From positions 1 through 64,000 of the forward strand of contig CAYXIH010000001.1 of NCBI GenBank assembly GCA_964465155.1: a DNA stretch of 64,000 nucleotides. The letters run 5' to 3'. The stretch is from Spiro-02 sp964465155. Its GTDB lineage: Bacteria; Spirochaetota; Spirochaetia; Sphaerochaetales; Sphaerochaetaceae. Within the stretch, counting starts at the first letter, position 1, and every line of letters starts with the position of its first letter. The notes below the pieces were generated by a model. It was not told the origin of the DNA. It did not search any database and was given only the letters and a program-made list of their open reading frames with translations. This document shows positions 7,442 through 16,138 of the stretch, piece after piece. Made by a program: the position numbers and the translations under genes.

Positions 7442-8746
7442 ATGATGCAGAAAGTATATACAAAGATTGAATCTATCGTCGGCAACGTCATTACCGTCAG
7501 AGCCGAAGGGGTCAAGAACGGTGACCTTGCAATCGTGACTACCGCACACGGCAACTCCTATGCGAACGTCATCAAGCTCGACAAGGACTTGGTCTCCTTG
7601 CAGGTGTTTGCAGGTGCACAGGGCATCTCCACCGGGGACCAGGTCCGCTTCCTCGGAGTCCCCATGCGTGTCTCCTACAGCGACGACTTGCTTGGCCGCG
7701 TGTTCTCCGGCAGTGGCGCTCCCCGTGACAAGGGACCGGTGCTCACCGATAATATGATTGACATCGGTGGCCCCTCGGTCAACCCTGCCAAGAGAATCAT
7801 CCCCCGCAACATGATCAGGACTGGTATCCCGATGATCGACGTGTTCAATACGCTTGTCGAGAGCCAGAAGCTTCCTATCTTCTCCGTATCCGGTGAACCC
7901 TACAACCAGTTGCTGGCGCGCATTGCCATGCAGGCGGAAGTCGACCTGATCATCCTCGGTGGAATGGGCTTGAAATACGACGACTACCTCTTCTTCAAGG
8001 AGACCCTTGAAAAAAGTGGTGCAATGAGCAGGACCATCATGTTCATCCATACTGCCAGTGACCCGACAGTAGAATGCATGCTGGTTCCCGACATGGCCCT
8101 CGCAGTCGCAGAACGCTTTGCAATCGATGGCAAGAAGGTGCTGGTGCTCCTTACCGACATGACCAACTTTGCAGACGCAATGAAGGAAATGGCCATTACC
8201 ATGGACCAGGTACCTTCCAACCGAGGCTATCCTGGTGACCTCTATAGTGCATTGGCCTCCCGCTATGAGAAGGCAGTTGACTTCGAAGGTGCAGGTTCCG
8301 TCACCATCCTGGCAGTCACAACGATGCCTGGCGACGACGTGACCCACCCGGTCCCGGACAACACTGGGTATATCACAGAAGGTCAGTATTACCTCAAGGG
8401 TGGGCGCATCGAACCCTTTGGCTCATTGTCCCGCCTGAAGCAGCAGGTCAACAAGGATACTCGTCCTGACCACCGTGCACTGATGGACGGCATGATCAAG
8501 CTGTACAGCGCCTATAAAGAGTCCCTGGAAAAGAAGTCGATGGGCTTCCAGATGTCCGAATGGGACGAGAAGTTGTTGAAATATGGTGAGCTGTTCGAGA
8601 AGGAGTTGATGGACTTGTCGGTCAACATCCCGTTGGAACAGGCCCTCGACCTTGGTTGGGAGATCCTTGCTCAGTGCTTCGAACCCAATGAAACTGGATT
8701 GAAGAGTGATCTGATCCTGCAGTATTGGCCGAAGAACGTTCGGTGA
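7442..8746 (+). CDS. atpB: V-type ATP synthase subunit B
   Basis: 434 residues. It has the non-catalytic nucleotide-subunit pattern: beta-barrel start, IDVFNTLVESQKLPIFS where A has a P-loop (none here), SGEPYNQLLARIA, then VLLTDMTNFADAMKE and PGDLYSALASRYE. It alternates with A in the hexameric head. A GTG and two ATG codons occur in a row (7439, 7442, 7445); AAGGTGGT at 7428-7435 best fits ATG 7442. It starts 12 nt after atpA. Confidence 0.96.
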   Translation: MMQKVYTKIESIVGNVITVRAEGVKNGDLAIVTTAHGNSYANVIKLDKDLVSLQVFAGAQGISTGDQVRFLGVPMRVSYSDDLLGRVFSGSGAPRDKGPVLTDNMIDIGGPSVNPAKRIIPRNMIRTGIPMIDVFNTLVESQKLPIFSVSGEPYNQLLARIAMQAEVDLIILGGMGLKYDDYLFFKETLEKSGAMSRTIMFIHTASDPTVECMLVPDMALAVAERFAIDGKKVLVLLTDMTNFADAMKEMAITMDQVPSNRGYPGDLYSALASRYEKAVDFEGAGSVTILAVTTMPGDDVTHPVPDNTGYITEGQYYLKGGRIEPFGSLSRLKQQVNKDTRPDHRALMDGMIKLYSAYKESLEKKSMGFQMSEWDEKLLKYGELFEKELMDLSVNIPLEQALDLGWEILAQCFEPNETGLKSDLILQYWPKNVR

Positions 8747-8759
8747 GTTGGAGGATTGC

Positions 8760-9374
8760 ATGGCCGTCAAACTGACGAAGAATGAACAGAAGAAGCAGAA
8801 AGACCAGCTTAAACAGTTCCAACGCTATCTTCCCACGCTGCAGCTGAAGAAACAGCAGCTGCAGATGGTCATTCGACAGATCGAGTCTGAAGTGCAGCGC
8901 TACCGCGAGGCACAGCAGGCCGTGGTCGAAGGGCTGCAGCAGTGGGTAGGGGTGTACCATGAGAACGAGTTCTTCGATGCTGGGAAGCAGCTTCAGAACC
9001 TGGTTCAGGTCGAGAGGGTGGTGAAGGCACGTGGCAATATTGCCGGTGTTTCAATTCCTGTGTTCAAGGAACTGACTTTCAAGCCCATCGTCTATGACTT
9101 GGACCAATACCCCCTGTGGGTGGACAAGGGAATCGAGAGCCTGCGCGACGTAGCTCGCTACGATGCACTGATCGCTACCCTTGAGCAGCAGGTCACCCTG
9201 CTGGAGCGTGAGCTTCGTACCACGAGCCAACGGGTCAACCTATTCGAAAAGGTGAAGATTCCCGAAGCCAAGGAGAATATCCGGCGCATCGGGATCTACC
9301 TGGGCGACCAGCAGACAGCAGCTGTCGTCAGGGGCAAGATTGCCAAGAAGAAGCTTGTGAAGGAGCCTGCCTGA
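8760..9374 (+). CDS. atpD: V-type ATP synthase subunit D
   Basis: 204 residues, mostly long alpha-helix: a Lys/Gln-rich N-terminal helix beginning VKLTKNEQKKQKDQLK and a C-terminal helix ending in basic KIAKKKLVKE. This fits the antiparallel coiled coil of the central rotor shaft inside A3B3. ATG 8760 is placed by TTGGAGG at 8748-8754. Its stop overlaps the next start by one base (TGATG). Confidence 0.9.
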   Translation: MAVKLTKNEQKKQKDQLKQFQRYLPTLQLKKQQLQMVIRQIESEVQRYREAQQAVVEGLQQWVGVYHENEFFDAGKQLQNLVQVERVVKARGNIAGVSIPVFKELTFKPIVYDLDQYPLWVDKGIESLRDVARYDALIATLEQQVTLLERELRTTSQRVNLFEKVKIPEAKENIRRIGIYLGDQQTAAVVRGKIAKKKLVKEPA

Positions 9375-11236
9375 TGATAGTCAAGATGAAGAAAGTGTCT
9401 GTCATCGTCCAGGCACACGACAAGAAGGAGATGCTCCGTAGCCTCCGCAAGGCTGGCCTGATGCATATTTCTGGGGAGCGGGTACAAACCACCACGATCG
9501 ATGAACTGCACAATGAGCGGGAGAACATCGAGAAGGTAATGTCCCTGATCAAGGAATGTGCCGACGAACGAGCCAAAGCTCAGAAGCTGAAGGGAACGGT
9601 CGAGCAGCTTGCCTGCACCGACGACGAGTTCCATAGGATGCAGGTACAGCTGATGGGTATGATGGGCGAGCGCAAGGACCTCATGGAGCATATTGCCAAG
9701 GAAGGGATGCTGGTCGAGCAACTTCGCAGCTGGGGCAACTTCACCCCGGACGAGGTCTCCAACCTTGCAATGCATGGGATTCACCTCCGTTTCTATACGA
9801 TGGGCAAGAAGGAACTCTCCCTGATTCCCCAAGAGATCAAGTACGTCCGTCTTGCCTCAATGGGAAAAATGGAGACGATTGCCACGGTGGGGGATGCACT
9901 TCCTCCATCAGTTCCCGCAACCCGTTTCCATCTGCCGGAGAAGGGGCTTGACGAGCTTGAGCTCGACCTTGCAACCAGCAAGGAACGGTTGGCAACCATC
10001 AACGATACCTTTGCTTCTGATGGGCGCTTCCTTGATGCATACAGGCAGCGGCTTGGTCGTACCGAACAGCAGGCCCGTTTTGAGGAGATAGCCGCTGCAA
10101 TGGGTGATGGCGAGCAGATTACCTGGGTTACCGGATATGTTCCTGTCACCGAGATGGATGCTTTCCGCAAGCTTGCCTCGGGCCAGGGGTGGGGCTTCAT
10201 GATCGAAGATCCCGGTCCGGACGACAACCCGCCGACCTTGGTGAAATACCCCAAGGGCGTTGGGATCATCAAACCAGTGTTCGATATCCTGGGAACTGTC
10301 CCCGGGTACCATGAATACGACATCAGCATGTGGTTCCTGCTGTTCTTCACATTGTTCTTCGCCATGATCATGGGCGATGGTGGATATGGCTTCATATTCC
10401 TCATTGCCGCGATTGGGATGAATATCAAGGACAAGAAGGCAACGAACCTGACGGTACTGTTGTATGTGCTGAGCATCGCGACGATTGTATGGGGATCCTT
10501 GACAGGTACCTGGTTCGGATCGGAACGGATCCTTGCCTCCTCCAAGTTCCTCCAAGCCCTCGTGATACCAGAGATATCCAACTATCCCGAGATGTTCGGA
10601 CTGACTGCCGTGAGCGCCCAGAACAGCGTGATGAAGTTCTGCTTCATGATCGGTACTGTGCAGCTCTCGCTGGCGTGTATCCTCAATGTGATCCACAAGA
10701 TACCCAAGAAGGACCTCAGTGCTGTAGCCGACATCGGTTGGATGATCGACGTGCTGGCGCTCTACTTCATGGTCCTGCAGTTGGTCATCGGTGCTCAGAC
10801 GAACGTGGTTGCGGTATTCGTGGCAGTAGGAATTGGATTTGTGCTGGTCTGCCTCTTTGGGAGCCAAGCACCCGGAGTCCCATTCATACAGGGCGTCAAG
10901 GCAGGTCTGGGGGGCTTCTTTACGACGTTCCTCAATACGATCAGCTGCTTCTCGAATATCATGAGCTACATCCGTCTCTTCGCGGTAGGTATGGCTTCAC
11001 TGGCAATTGCCCAGAGTTTCAACAACATGGCTTCGGGCATGCTGAGTGGATGGGCACTTCCTGCAGGACTCCTGGTCTTGATCGTGGGGCATGCCTTGAA
11101 CTTGGTCATGGGTCTTTTGTCGGTCGTCGTACATGGCGTCCGTCTGAACCTCCTGGAATTTTCAGGTCAGCTTGGCATGGAATGGACAGGATATGCATAT
11201 GAGCCGTTCAGCGAGACGGTCAAGGAAACTGTATAA
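9374..11236 (+). CDS. atpI: V-type ATP synthase subunit I (membrane stator)
   Basis: 620 residues, the usual size. The first ~300 residues form the cytoplasmic half with coiled coils. From about residue 315 (WFLLFFTLFFAMIMGDGGYGF) there are roughly seven or eight membrane segments. The conserved SYIRLFAVGMASLAIAQ carries the Arg needed for ion exchange with the rotor ring, and a later segment reads GHALNLVMGLLSVVVHGVRL. It contributes the ion half-channels and anchors the peripheral stalk. ATG overlaps the D stop by one base. Confidence 0.95.
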   Translation: MIVKMKKVSVIVQAHDKKEMLRSLRKAGLMHISGERVQTTTIDELHNERENIEKVMSLIKECADERAKAQKLKGTVEQLACTDDEFHRMQVQLMGMMGERKDLMEHIAKEGMLVEQLRSWGNFTPDEVSNLAMHGIHLRFYTMGKKELSLIPQEIKYVRLASMGKMETIATVGDALPPSVPATRFHLPEKGLDELELDLATSKERLATINDTFASDGRFLDAYRQRLGRTEQQARFEEIAAAMGDGEQITWVTGYVPVTEMDAFRKLASGQGWGFMIEDPGPDDNPPTLVKYPKGVGIIKPVFDILGTVPGYHEYDISMWFLLFFTLFFAMIMGDGGYGFIFLIAAIGMNIKDKKATNLTVLLYVLSIATIVWGSLTGTWFGSERILASSKFLQALVIPEISNYPEMFGLTAVSAQNSVMKFCFMIGTVQLSLACILNVIHKIPKKDLSAVADIGWMIDVLALYFMVLQLVIGAQTNVVAVFVAVGIGFVLVCLFGSQAPGVPFIQGVKAGLGGFFTTFLNTISCFSNIMSYIRLFAVGMASLAIAQSFNNMASGMLSGWALPAGLLVLIVGHALNLVMGLLSVVVHGVRLNLLEFSGQLGMEWTGYAYEPFSETVKETV

Positions 11237-11269
11237 ACGTTGTTGGTCAAGACAACTAAGGAGTAAAAA

Positions 11270-11710
11270 ATGGTAAGTAGTATTGCGTACATCGGTATGG
11301 CGTGTGCACTGTGTCTGTCCGCGTTGGGTTCTGGGTTTGGTGCTGGTGTTGCCGCACAGGCAGCAGTCGGTGGCTGGAAGAAGTGTTATGTGAACGGCAA
11401 GCCGGCCCCCTTCATCATGGTCGCCTTTGCAGGTGCTCCTCTGACCCAGACGATTTATGGCTTCCTGCTGATGAACTTCATCAACAGTGCAGTGCAGAAG
11501 GGCGCTTCCGGAATGCTCGCACTTGGTTGTGGTGTGTTCGGTGGCCTGGCAATTGGTCTCTCTGCATGGATGCAGGGCAAGTGTGCAGCTTGTGCATGTG
11601 ACGCTCTTGCTGAAACAGGAAAGGGTACGGCCAACTACTTCATCGTCATCGGTATCGTAGAAACCGTCGCACTGTTCACGCTCGTGTTCTGTCTGTTGCT
11701 GCTCCAGTAA
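11270..11710 (+). CDS. atpK: V-type ATP synthase subunit K (rotor ring)
   Basis: 146 residues with four membrane segments in two hairpins, the duplicated c-subunit form. The ion-binding Glu is in the last segment (IVETVALF); the first hairpin has Gln in the matching region (APLTQTIYGF). The T-Q pair after a Pro, a Gln before GK in segment three (WMQGK) and the final Glu match the ligand set of the Na+-binding NtpK of Enterococcus hirae, so Na+ coupling is possible. The third loop has an unusual run of four Cys (KCAACACDAL). Last gene of the operon, followed by a strong terminator. Confidence 0.93.
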   Translation: MVSSIAYIGMACALCLSALGSGFGAGVAAQAAVGGWKKCYVNGKPAPFIMVAFAGAPLTQTIYGFLLMNFINSAVQKGASGMLALGCGVFGGLAIGLSAWMQGKCAACACDALAETGKGTANYFIVIGIVETVALFTLVFCLLLLQ

Positions 11711-11737
11711 TAGCGGATTCTCTGGCCAACAGCGAGA

Positions 11738-11770
11738 AGCACCGAGGGATATTCCCTTGGTGCTTTTAAT
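11738..11770 (+). terminator. Strong rho-independent terminator of the V-ATPase operon
   Basis: AGCACCGAGGGA (11738-11749) pairs with TCCCTTGGTGCT (11753-11764), 12 bp with one G-T pair and a 3-nt loop, followed by TTTAATTTG. Confidence 0.88.
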
Positions 11771-11809
11771 TTGTCTAAGCATAATAAAATAATTAAATTC
11801 ATGTTTTTC

Positions 11810-11838
11810 TTGCCTGCTGGTGTATGTGATGATAGGAT
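11810..11838 (+). promoter_or_regulatory. Candidate promoter of the GntR/AtuA operon
   Basis: TTGCCT (11810-11815), 17-nt spacer, TAGGAT (11833-11838). The expected start of transcription falls inside the operator at 11843-11853. Confidence 0.4.
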
Positions 11839-11842
11839 GTAA

Positions 11843-11853
11843 TTGTCCGACAA
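11843..11853 (+). promoter_or_regulatory. Predicted FadR-type GntR operator
   Basis: TTGTC-C-GACAA, a perfect palindrome with GT and AC separated by three bases, the spacing known for FadR-subfamily GntR sites. It lies 24 nt before the regulator start, where binding would block transcription, so autoregulation is likely. Confidence 0.55.
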
Positions 11854-11876
11854 ATAGACCAAAAGGGGAGAGACGC

Positions 11877-12560
11877 ATGCGTATTGTTGCAGTACGGTCC
11901 GAGAGACTGTCTGACAAAGTAGTGAAGCAGTTGCTGGATATGATTCGCGATGGCCAGCTCAATGCTGGGGAGAAACTTCCCAACGAGATGCTGTTCGCCG
12001 AGCAGTTTGGTGTCAGCAGGGGAGTCATCCGTGAAGCGCTGACCAGGCTTGAGGCGATGGGGTATGTTCGGCGCAAACCGAAGGACGGCACCTATATCCA
12101 AGAAGTGAAACCCGACTCCATTGCCAAGCCCGTCCAGGACACCCTCAAGAAGGCAACCTACCTCGATCTGTTGGACTTCCGTGAATCCTTGGAGACCAGG
12201 ATGGTGGAGATAGTCGTCCAGCGTGCCAGTGATGAGGAGATACAGGAGATCCTTGAGAGCCTTGACCCCCACAAGGAACGTGAGCTGGATACTTCCATGG
12301 ACCACTACTTCCACTACAAGCTTGCCCAGGCTTCCAAGAATGTCTTCTACATGAATTTTATCGATACATACTACGACCTGATCGAGGAAATGGCTCAGCA
12401 ACATATGCAGGACCATGACCGTAGCAATCGAGTCGGAGCCGAGCATGAGCAGATTGCCCATGCAATTGCCCGCCGGGATGCAGCGGCTGCCCATGAAGCC
12501 ATGGCATACCATCTGAGGATGGTCCGCAAGGTCCGTGAAGAGCTGGAGGAGCAGAAATGA
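11877..12560 (+). CDS. GntR-family regulator, FadR/FCD type
   Basis: 227 residues. An N-terminal winged helix (LSDKVVKQLLDMIRDGQL, AGEKLPNE, FGVSRGVIREALTRLEAMG) is followed by a helical FCD ligand domain. Conserved His and Asp/Glu positions in EHEQIAHAIARRDAAAAHEAMAYHL fit the metal-binding pocket of FCD regulators, which usually sense organic acids or sugar acids. ATG 11877 follows GGGGAG. It overlaps the AtuA start by 4 nt (ATGA), so it very probably controls the transporter operon downstream. Confidence 0.92.
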   Translation: MRIVAVRSERLSDKVVKQLLDMIRDGQLNAGEKLPNEMLFAEQFGVSRGVIREALTRLEAMGYVRRKPKDGTYIQEVKPDSIAKPVQDTLKKATYLDLLDFRESLETRMVEIVVQRASDEEIQEILESLDPHKERELDTSMDHYFHYKLAQASKNVFYMNFIDTYYDLIEEMAQQHMQDHDRSNRVGAEHEQIAHAIARRDAAAAHEAMAYHLRMVRKVREELEEQK

Positions 12561-13945
12561 GTTTTCGCATACTCTCCCCCTGTGGGATCCTCGGCTATGG
12601 GTTTCCCGATGCATCGTTCCAAGCAGGGCTTCGGATGCATCCCGATGCAATCGTGGTGGATGCAGGGTCTACGGATGCTGGTCCTCATAAGCTGGGTGCC
12701 AATACAGCAATTGTCAGCAGGATGGCAGCCAAGCAAGACCTTGAGCGCCTCATTCTCGCAGGCATTGAGCTGGATATCCCGGTAGTCATTGGATCTGCTG
12801 GTGGTAGCGGTGGAAAAAGCCATGTGCAATGGACCCAGTCGATCATTGCTGAGATATTCAGGGAGCATCGGCTGCCCAATATTCCCACAGCCGTAATCTG
12901 GGCAGACATAGACCATGAGGTTGTCCGTGCCAGCATGCATGATGGTACGTTGGAGCCCCTTGGCAGGACAGTACCGCAGCTCACCGATGAACGTCTTGAC
13001 CAGACAACTGGTATCGTAGCCCAGATGGGGATAGAACCGATTATCCATGCGTTGGACCAAGGTGCCATGCTCATCATCTGTGGTCGTGCATATGACCCGT
13101 CTCCCTTTGCCGCAGTTGCAGTGCATGCTGGCTATAATGCCGCCTTGGCGTATCACCTGGGAAAAGTACTTGAGTGCGGTGCACTCTGCTGTGACCCTGG
13201 GACGACCAAGGATTGTATGATGGGTGAGCTCTTCGAGGATTGTTTCGAGGTGTATCCGTGTGATGAAAAACGGCATTGTACGACCCTCAGCGTGGCTGCC
13301 CATACGTTCTATGAGAAGGACCATCCCTACATCCTCCATGGACCGGGCATTGCAATGGACCTCAGCAGATGCTCGTTCACGCAAGTCGGAGACAACCGGG
13401 TGCGGGTGGCTGGCAGCAAGATGGAGGCCACCAATCCCTATTTCATCAAGCTGGAAGGGGCTCGCAAGGTAGCCTACCGGACATTTGTAGTTGCTGGTAT
13501 CCGTGACCCTTTGCTGATAGAGAAACTTGAGGATGTCGAGCAACTGGTCAAACAGAGCGTGCAGGTGCAGTACCACCATGTAGATCCTGCATCATACACG
13601 GTGAACTTCATCAACTATGGAAAGAATGGAGTGATGGGTGAACTGGAACCCTCCAAGCAGGTTCCCCACGAGGTCTGTGTGTTGTTCGAAGTCCTTGCCC
13701 AGACACAGGGACTTGCCTCTGCAATCTGTGCCTCGCTGCGGTCGACGTTCATGCATTATGGCTATGAGGGGAGGAAATCGACTGCTGGGAACCTGGCGTT
13801 CCCATATGCCCCCAGCGATGTTGAGTTCGGACCGGTGTTCGAGTTCTCAGTCTACCACCTGATGCCAGTAGCTGACCCCAGCTCCATGTTTCCCATGCAG
13901 TGGTGGGACCCCACGAAGGAGGCTTCAGATGGATCGGCTCGTTGA
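12557..13945 (+). CDS. AtuA-like protein (DUF1446 family)
   Basis: 462 residues of the acyclic-terpene-utilisation AtuA-like family: an early glycine-rich segment (GSAGGSGGKSHVQW), CGRAYDPSPFAA and AGSKMEATNPYFIKLEGA. No signal peptide. AtuA was named from terpenoid degradation in Pseudomonas, but its reaction is not established, and in transporter operons such as this a terpene role is unlikely. It overlaps the next gene, a DUF4387 protein, by 17 nt; the two often occur together and may form one enzyme. Confidence 0.85.
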   Translation: MSFRILSPCGILGYGFPDASFQAGLRMHPDAIVVDAGSTDAGPHKLGANTAIVSRMAAKQDLERLILAGIELDIPVVIGSAGGSGGKSHVQWTQSIIAEIFREHRLPNIPTAVIWADIDHEVVRASMHDGTLEPLGRTVPQLTDERLDQTTGIVAQMGIEPIIHALDQGAMLIICGRAYDPSPFAAVAVHAGYNAALAYHLGKVLECGALCCDPGTTKDCMMGELFEDCFEVYPCDEKRHCTTLSVAAHTFYEKDHPYILHGPGIAMDLSRCSFTQVGDNRVRVAGSKMEATNPYFIKLEGARKVAYRTFVVAGIRDPLLIEKLEDVEQLVKQSVQVQYHHVDPASYTVNFINYGKNGVMGELEPSKQVPHEVCVLFEVLAQTQGLASAICASLRSTFMHYGYEGRKSTAGNLAFPYAPSDVEFGPVFEFSVYHLMPVADPSSMFPMQWWDPTKEASDGSAR

Positions 13946-14240
13946 TTTGGCCAAGATGCTGCGCAGCAAGAATAGCGGGCCTTTTTTGATTACGCTGGAT
14001 GTTTTGTTCGACGACCCACAGAAATACCGTCGGGTCAAGCAGAGCAATGTGATCACAGCTGAGAACATATGCAGGATCTACCAGCTGAAGCCTGAAGACC
14101 TGGAGAGCATTGTGTTCTTCGATTCGGCATTGGGGATCAAGATTACCTATGACCGGCATGTCTCCTCGGGCACATGTGGTGAACGGGATGTATATGGTGC
14201 CCAACAGCATGCTCCGTTGATGGAACTGCTGATACCCTAG
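13929..14240 (+). CDS. DUF4387 protein, partner of the AtuA-like protein
   Basis: 103 residues. It begins LVDLAKMLRSKNSGPF and contains FDVLFDD-type and NVITAENICRIY segments characteristic of DUF4387, a small family typically next to or fused to AtuA-like proteins. It starts inside the AtuA gene, which suggests translational coupling and a 1:1 complex. Function unknown. Confidence 0.82.
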   Translation: MDRLVDLAKMLRSKNSGPFLITLDVLFDDPQKYRRVKQSNVITAENICRIYQLKPEDLESIVFFDSALGIKITYDRHVSSGTCGERDVYGAQQHAPLMELLIP

Positions 14241-14257
14241 GAAAGGAGGAAGTGCGG

Positions 14258-15217
14258 ATGCAAATGAACTCGATTGCTGGAACACCGGCGACACCCAAGA
14301 AACTGACGTTGGGCAAGACCAAGGCACAGCTTTTGTACAGGAAACTCTGGGACGAGCGGGTATTGTACTTGCTGTTGCTCCCAACGCTGTTGTTTTTCCT
14401 CCTCTTCCGGGTGTGGCCGATCCTCAACATGCGCCTTGCCTTCTTCCAGTTCAAGGCACGTGGTGACTGGCCGTTCGTGGGCCTGCGGTATTTCAAGATG
14501 ATTTTCAAAAGCCCTGCGTTTTTCCAGATACTCGGCAATACATTGATTATCAGCTGCATGAAGTACATCCTGTTGTTCCCATGCTTCGTCATATTTGCAA
14601 TCCTGCTCACCGAGCTGCGCAGCCAGCGGTTCCGCAAGTATGTCCAGGTCGTATCCTATCTTCCCCACTTCCTCTCATGGGTAGTCATCGGAGGTATTTG
14701 GATCAGTGCCCTCTCCCTTACAGGAAGCGTAAACCAGATAGCTGGCTTGTTTGGAGCCGAGGCTGTGGACTTCATGACCGACCGCAACGTGATACGCTGG
14801 ATCTTGATGCTCAGCGAAGGGTGGCGGAGCTTGGGATGGGACTCGATCATTTTCTTCACTGCCATTATATCGATCAACCCATCCTTGTATGAGGCTGCGG
14901 ACATCGACGGTGCCAATCGCTGGAATGTCATCAGGTATATCGTGTTGCCGGCATTGGTAACCCCGATGGTCACCATGTTCATCCTCAACCTGGGATTCTT
15001 CCTCAATGCAGGATTCGACCAAGTCCTGAACTTCTCAAATACGGCGGTGGAAAGCACCGTTGACATCCTGGATACCTACATCTACAGGATTGGTATCGAA
15101 GGTGGGCAATATTCGTTGGCCACCGCTGTCAGCCTGATCAAGGGTATCGTGGGGATATTCCTGGTCCTGGGCACCCACCTGGTATCCAAGCGCCTGACGG
15201 GCGAGGGGGTGTGGTGA
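14258..15217 (+). CDS. ABC sugar transporter permease 1 (CUT1, LplB/UgpA-like)
   Basis: 319 residues with six predicted membrane segments. The cytoplasmic EAA loop reads YEAADIDGANRWNVIRYIVLP, the binding site for the ATPase, and the N-terminal tail is long and basic as in LplB-type permeases. It pairs with the next gene. GTG 14252 is too close to AAAGGAGGA, so ATG 14258 was chosen. No ATPase gene is in the operon, as usual for CUT1 systems that share an MsmK/UgpC-type ATPase. Confidence 0.92.
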   Translation: MQMNSIAGTPATPKKLTLGKTKAQLLYRKLWDERVLYLLLLPTLLFFLLFRVWPILNMRLAFFQFKARGDWPFVGLRYFKMIFKSPAFFQILGNTLIISCMKYILLFPCFVIFAILLTELRSQRFRKYVQVVSYLPHFLSWVVIGGIWISALSLTGSVNQIAGLFGAEAVDFMTDRNVIRWILMLSEGWRSLGWDSIIFFTAIISINPSLYEAADIDGANRWNVIRYIVLPALVTPMVTMFILNLGFFLNAGFDQVLNFSNTAVESTVDILDTYIYRIGIEGGQYSLATAVSLIKGIVGIFLVLGTHLVSKRLTGEGVW

Positions 15218-16110
15218 TGGCACTCGTAAAGAAACGGTTTACCATCGGCCAGGCACTCCTGATGCTGATGCTCCTTGCACTGACGCTGACGATGCTGGTG
15301 CCGATGCTCAACATCTTGGCAAAGTCGTTCTCCGACCCGCTCAAGTCTCCTTCGATGGGGGGCTTGCGGATGATTCCCATGGGGTTTGACCTGATCAACT
15401 ACAAGGTGGTGTTCAGCAACCCCATCCTGGTTCCCTCCTTGTGGAACTCGATCATCATCACCACAGTGGGGACGGCTCTGAACATCCTGTTGACTGCTAC
15501 GGCAGCATATGTGCTCACCCGGCCACACCTGATGCTGAAAAAACCGATCATGGTGTTCCTGATCTTCATGATGCTCTTTGACCCTGGGATGGTTCCTGAG
15601 TATCTGGTGATCCAGAAGATGGGGATCATGGGCAGCAAGTGGTCGGTAATCCTGTGCTCCGCGGTGAATGTCTACTACCTGATCATCATGATGCGGTATT
15701 TCGAGAAAGTGCCGCAGTCTATCGTTGAGGCAGGCGTCATTGACGGAGCTGGGCATATCCGGATGCTCTTCTCGATCTTCTTCCCCCTGGCAAAGGCTGG
15801 TGTGGCTACGATCACGATGTTCTATGCCGTTGTCCGGTGGAATGAATTCTTCAAGGCAAGTATCTACCTGACGAGAAAGTCGACCGATACTGTCCTGCAG
15901 GTTGTCCTGCGCCAGTTCGTTGTGTTGGGCGATACCGTCTCAATCCTCGGCCAGCAAAATGTCTACGACTACAACGAGCTTGCCCGCATAGACTACGGTG
16001 CCCTCAAGTGCGCGACGATCGTTGTCGCAATTGTCCCGATCCTCATCCTCTATCCCTTGGTGCTCAAGTTCTACAACAAGGACGTCATGGGAGGGGGGAT
16101 CAAAGAATAG
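15217..16110 (+). CDS. ABC sugar transporter permease 2 (CUT1, LplC/YtcP-like)
   Basis: 297 residues with six membrane segments and an EAA loop (VEAGVIDGAGHIRMLFSIFFP). The C-terminal tail YNKDVMGGGIKE is typical of the LplC/YtcP subgroup. It starts at ATG 15217, overlapping the stop of permease 1 by one base (TGATG), so the two are translationally coupled and form a heterodimeric channel. Confidence 0.92.
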   Translation: MALVKKRFTIGQALLMLMLLALTLTMLVPMLNILAKSFSDPLKSPSMGGLRMIPMGFDLINYKVVFSNPILVPSLWNSIIITTVGTALNILLTATAAYVLTRPHLMLKKPIMVFLIFMMLFDPGMVPEYLVIQKMGIMGSKWSVILCSAVNVYYLIIMMRYFEKVPQSIVEAGVIDGAGHIRMLFSIFFPLAKAGVATITMFYAVVRWNEFFKASIYLTRKSTDTVLQVVLRQFVVLGDTVSILGQQNVYDYNELARIDYGALKCATIVVAIVPILILYPLVLKFYNKDVMGGGIKE

Positions 16111-16138
16111 TTGTTCATCGAAACATAGGAGGTTTCAT

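Noticed and set aside
7184..8347. 387-codon frame antisense to atpB
   Set aside because: Shadow of the sense gene, Cys/His-rich composition typical of antisense frames.
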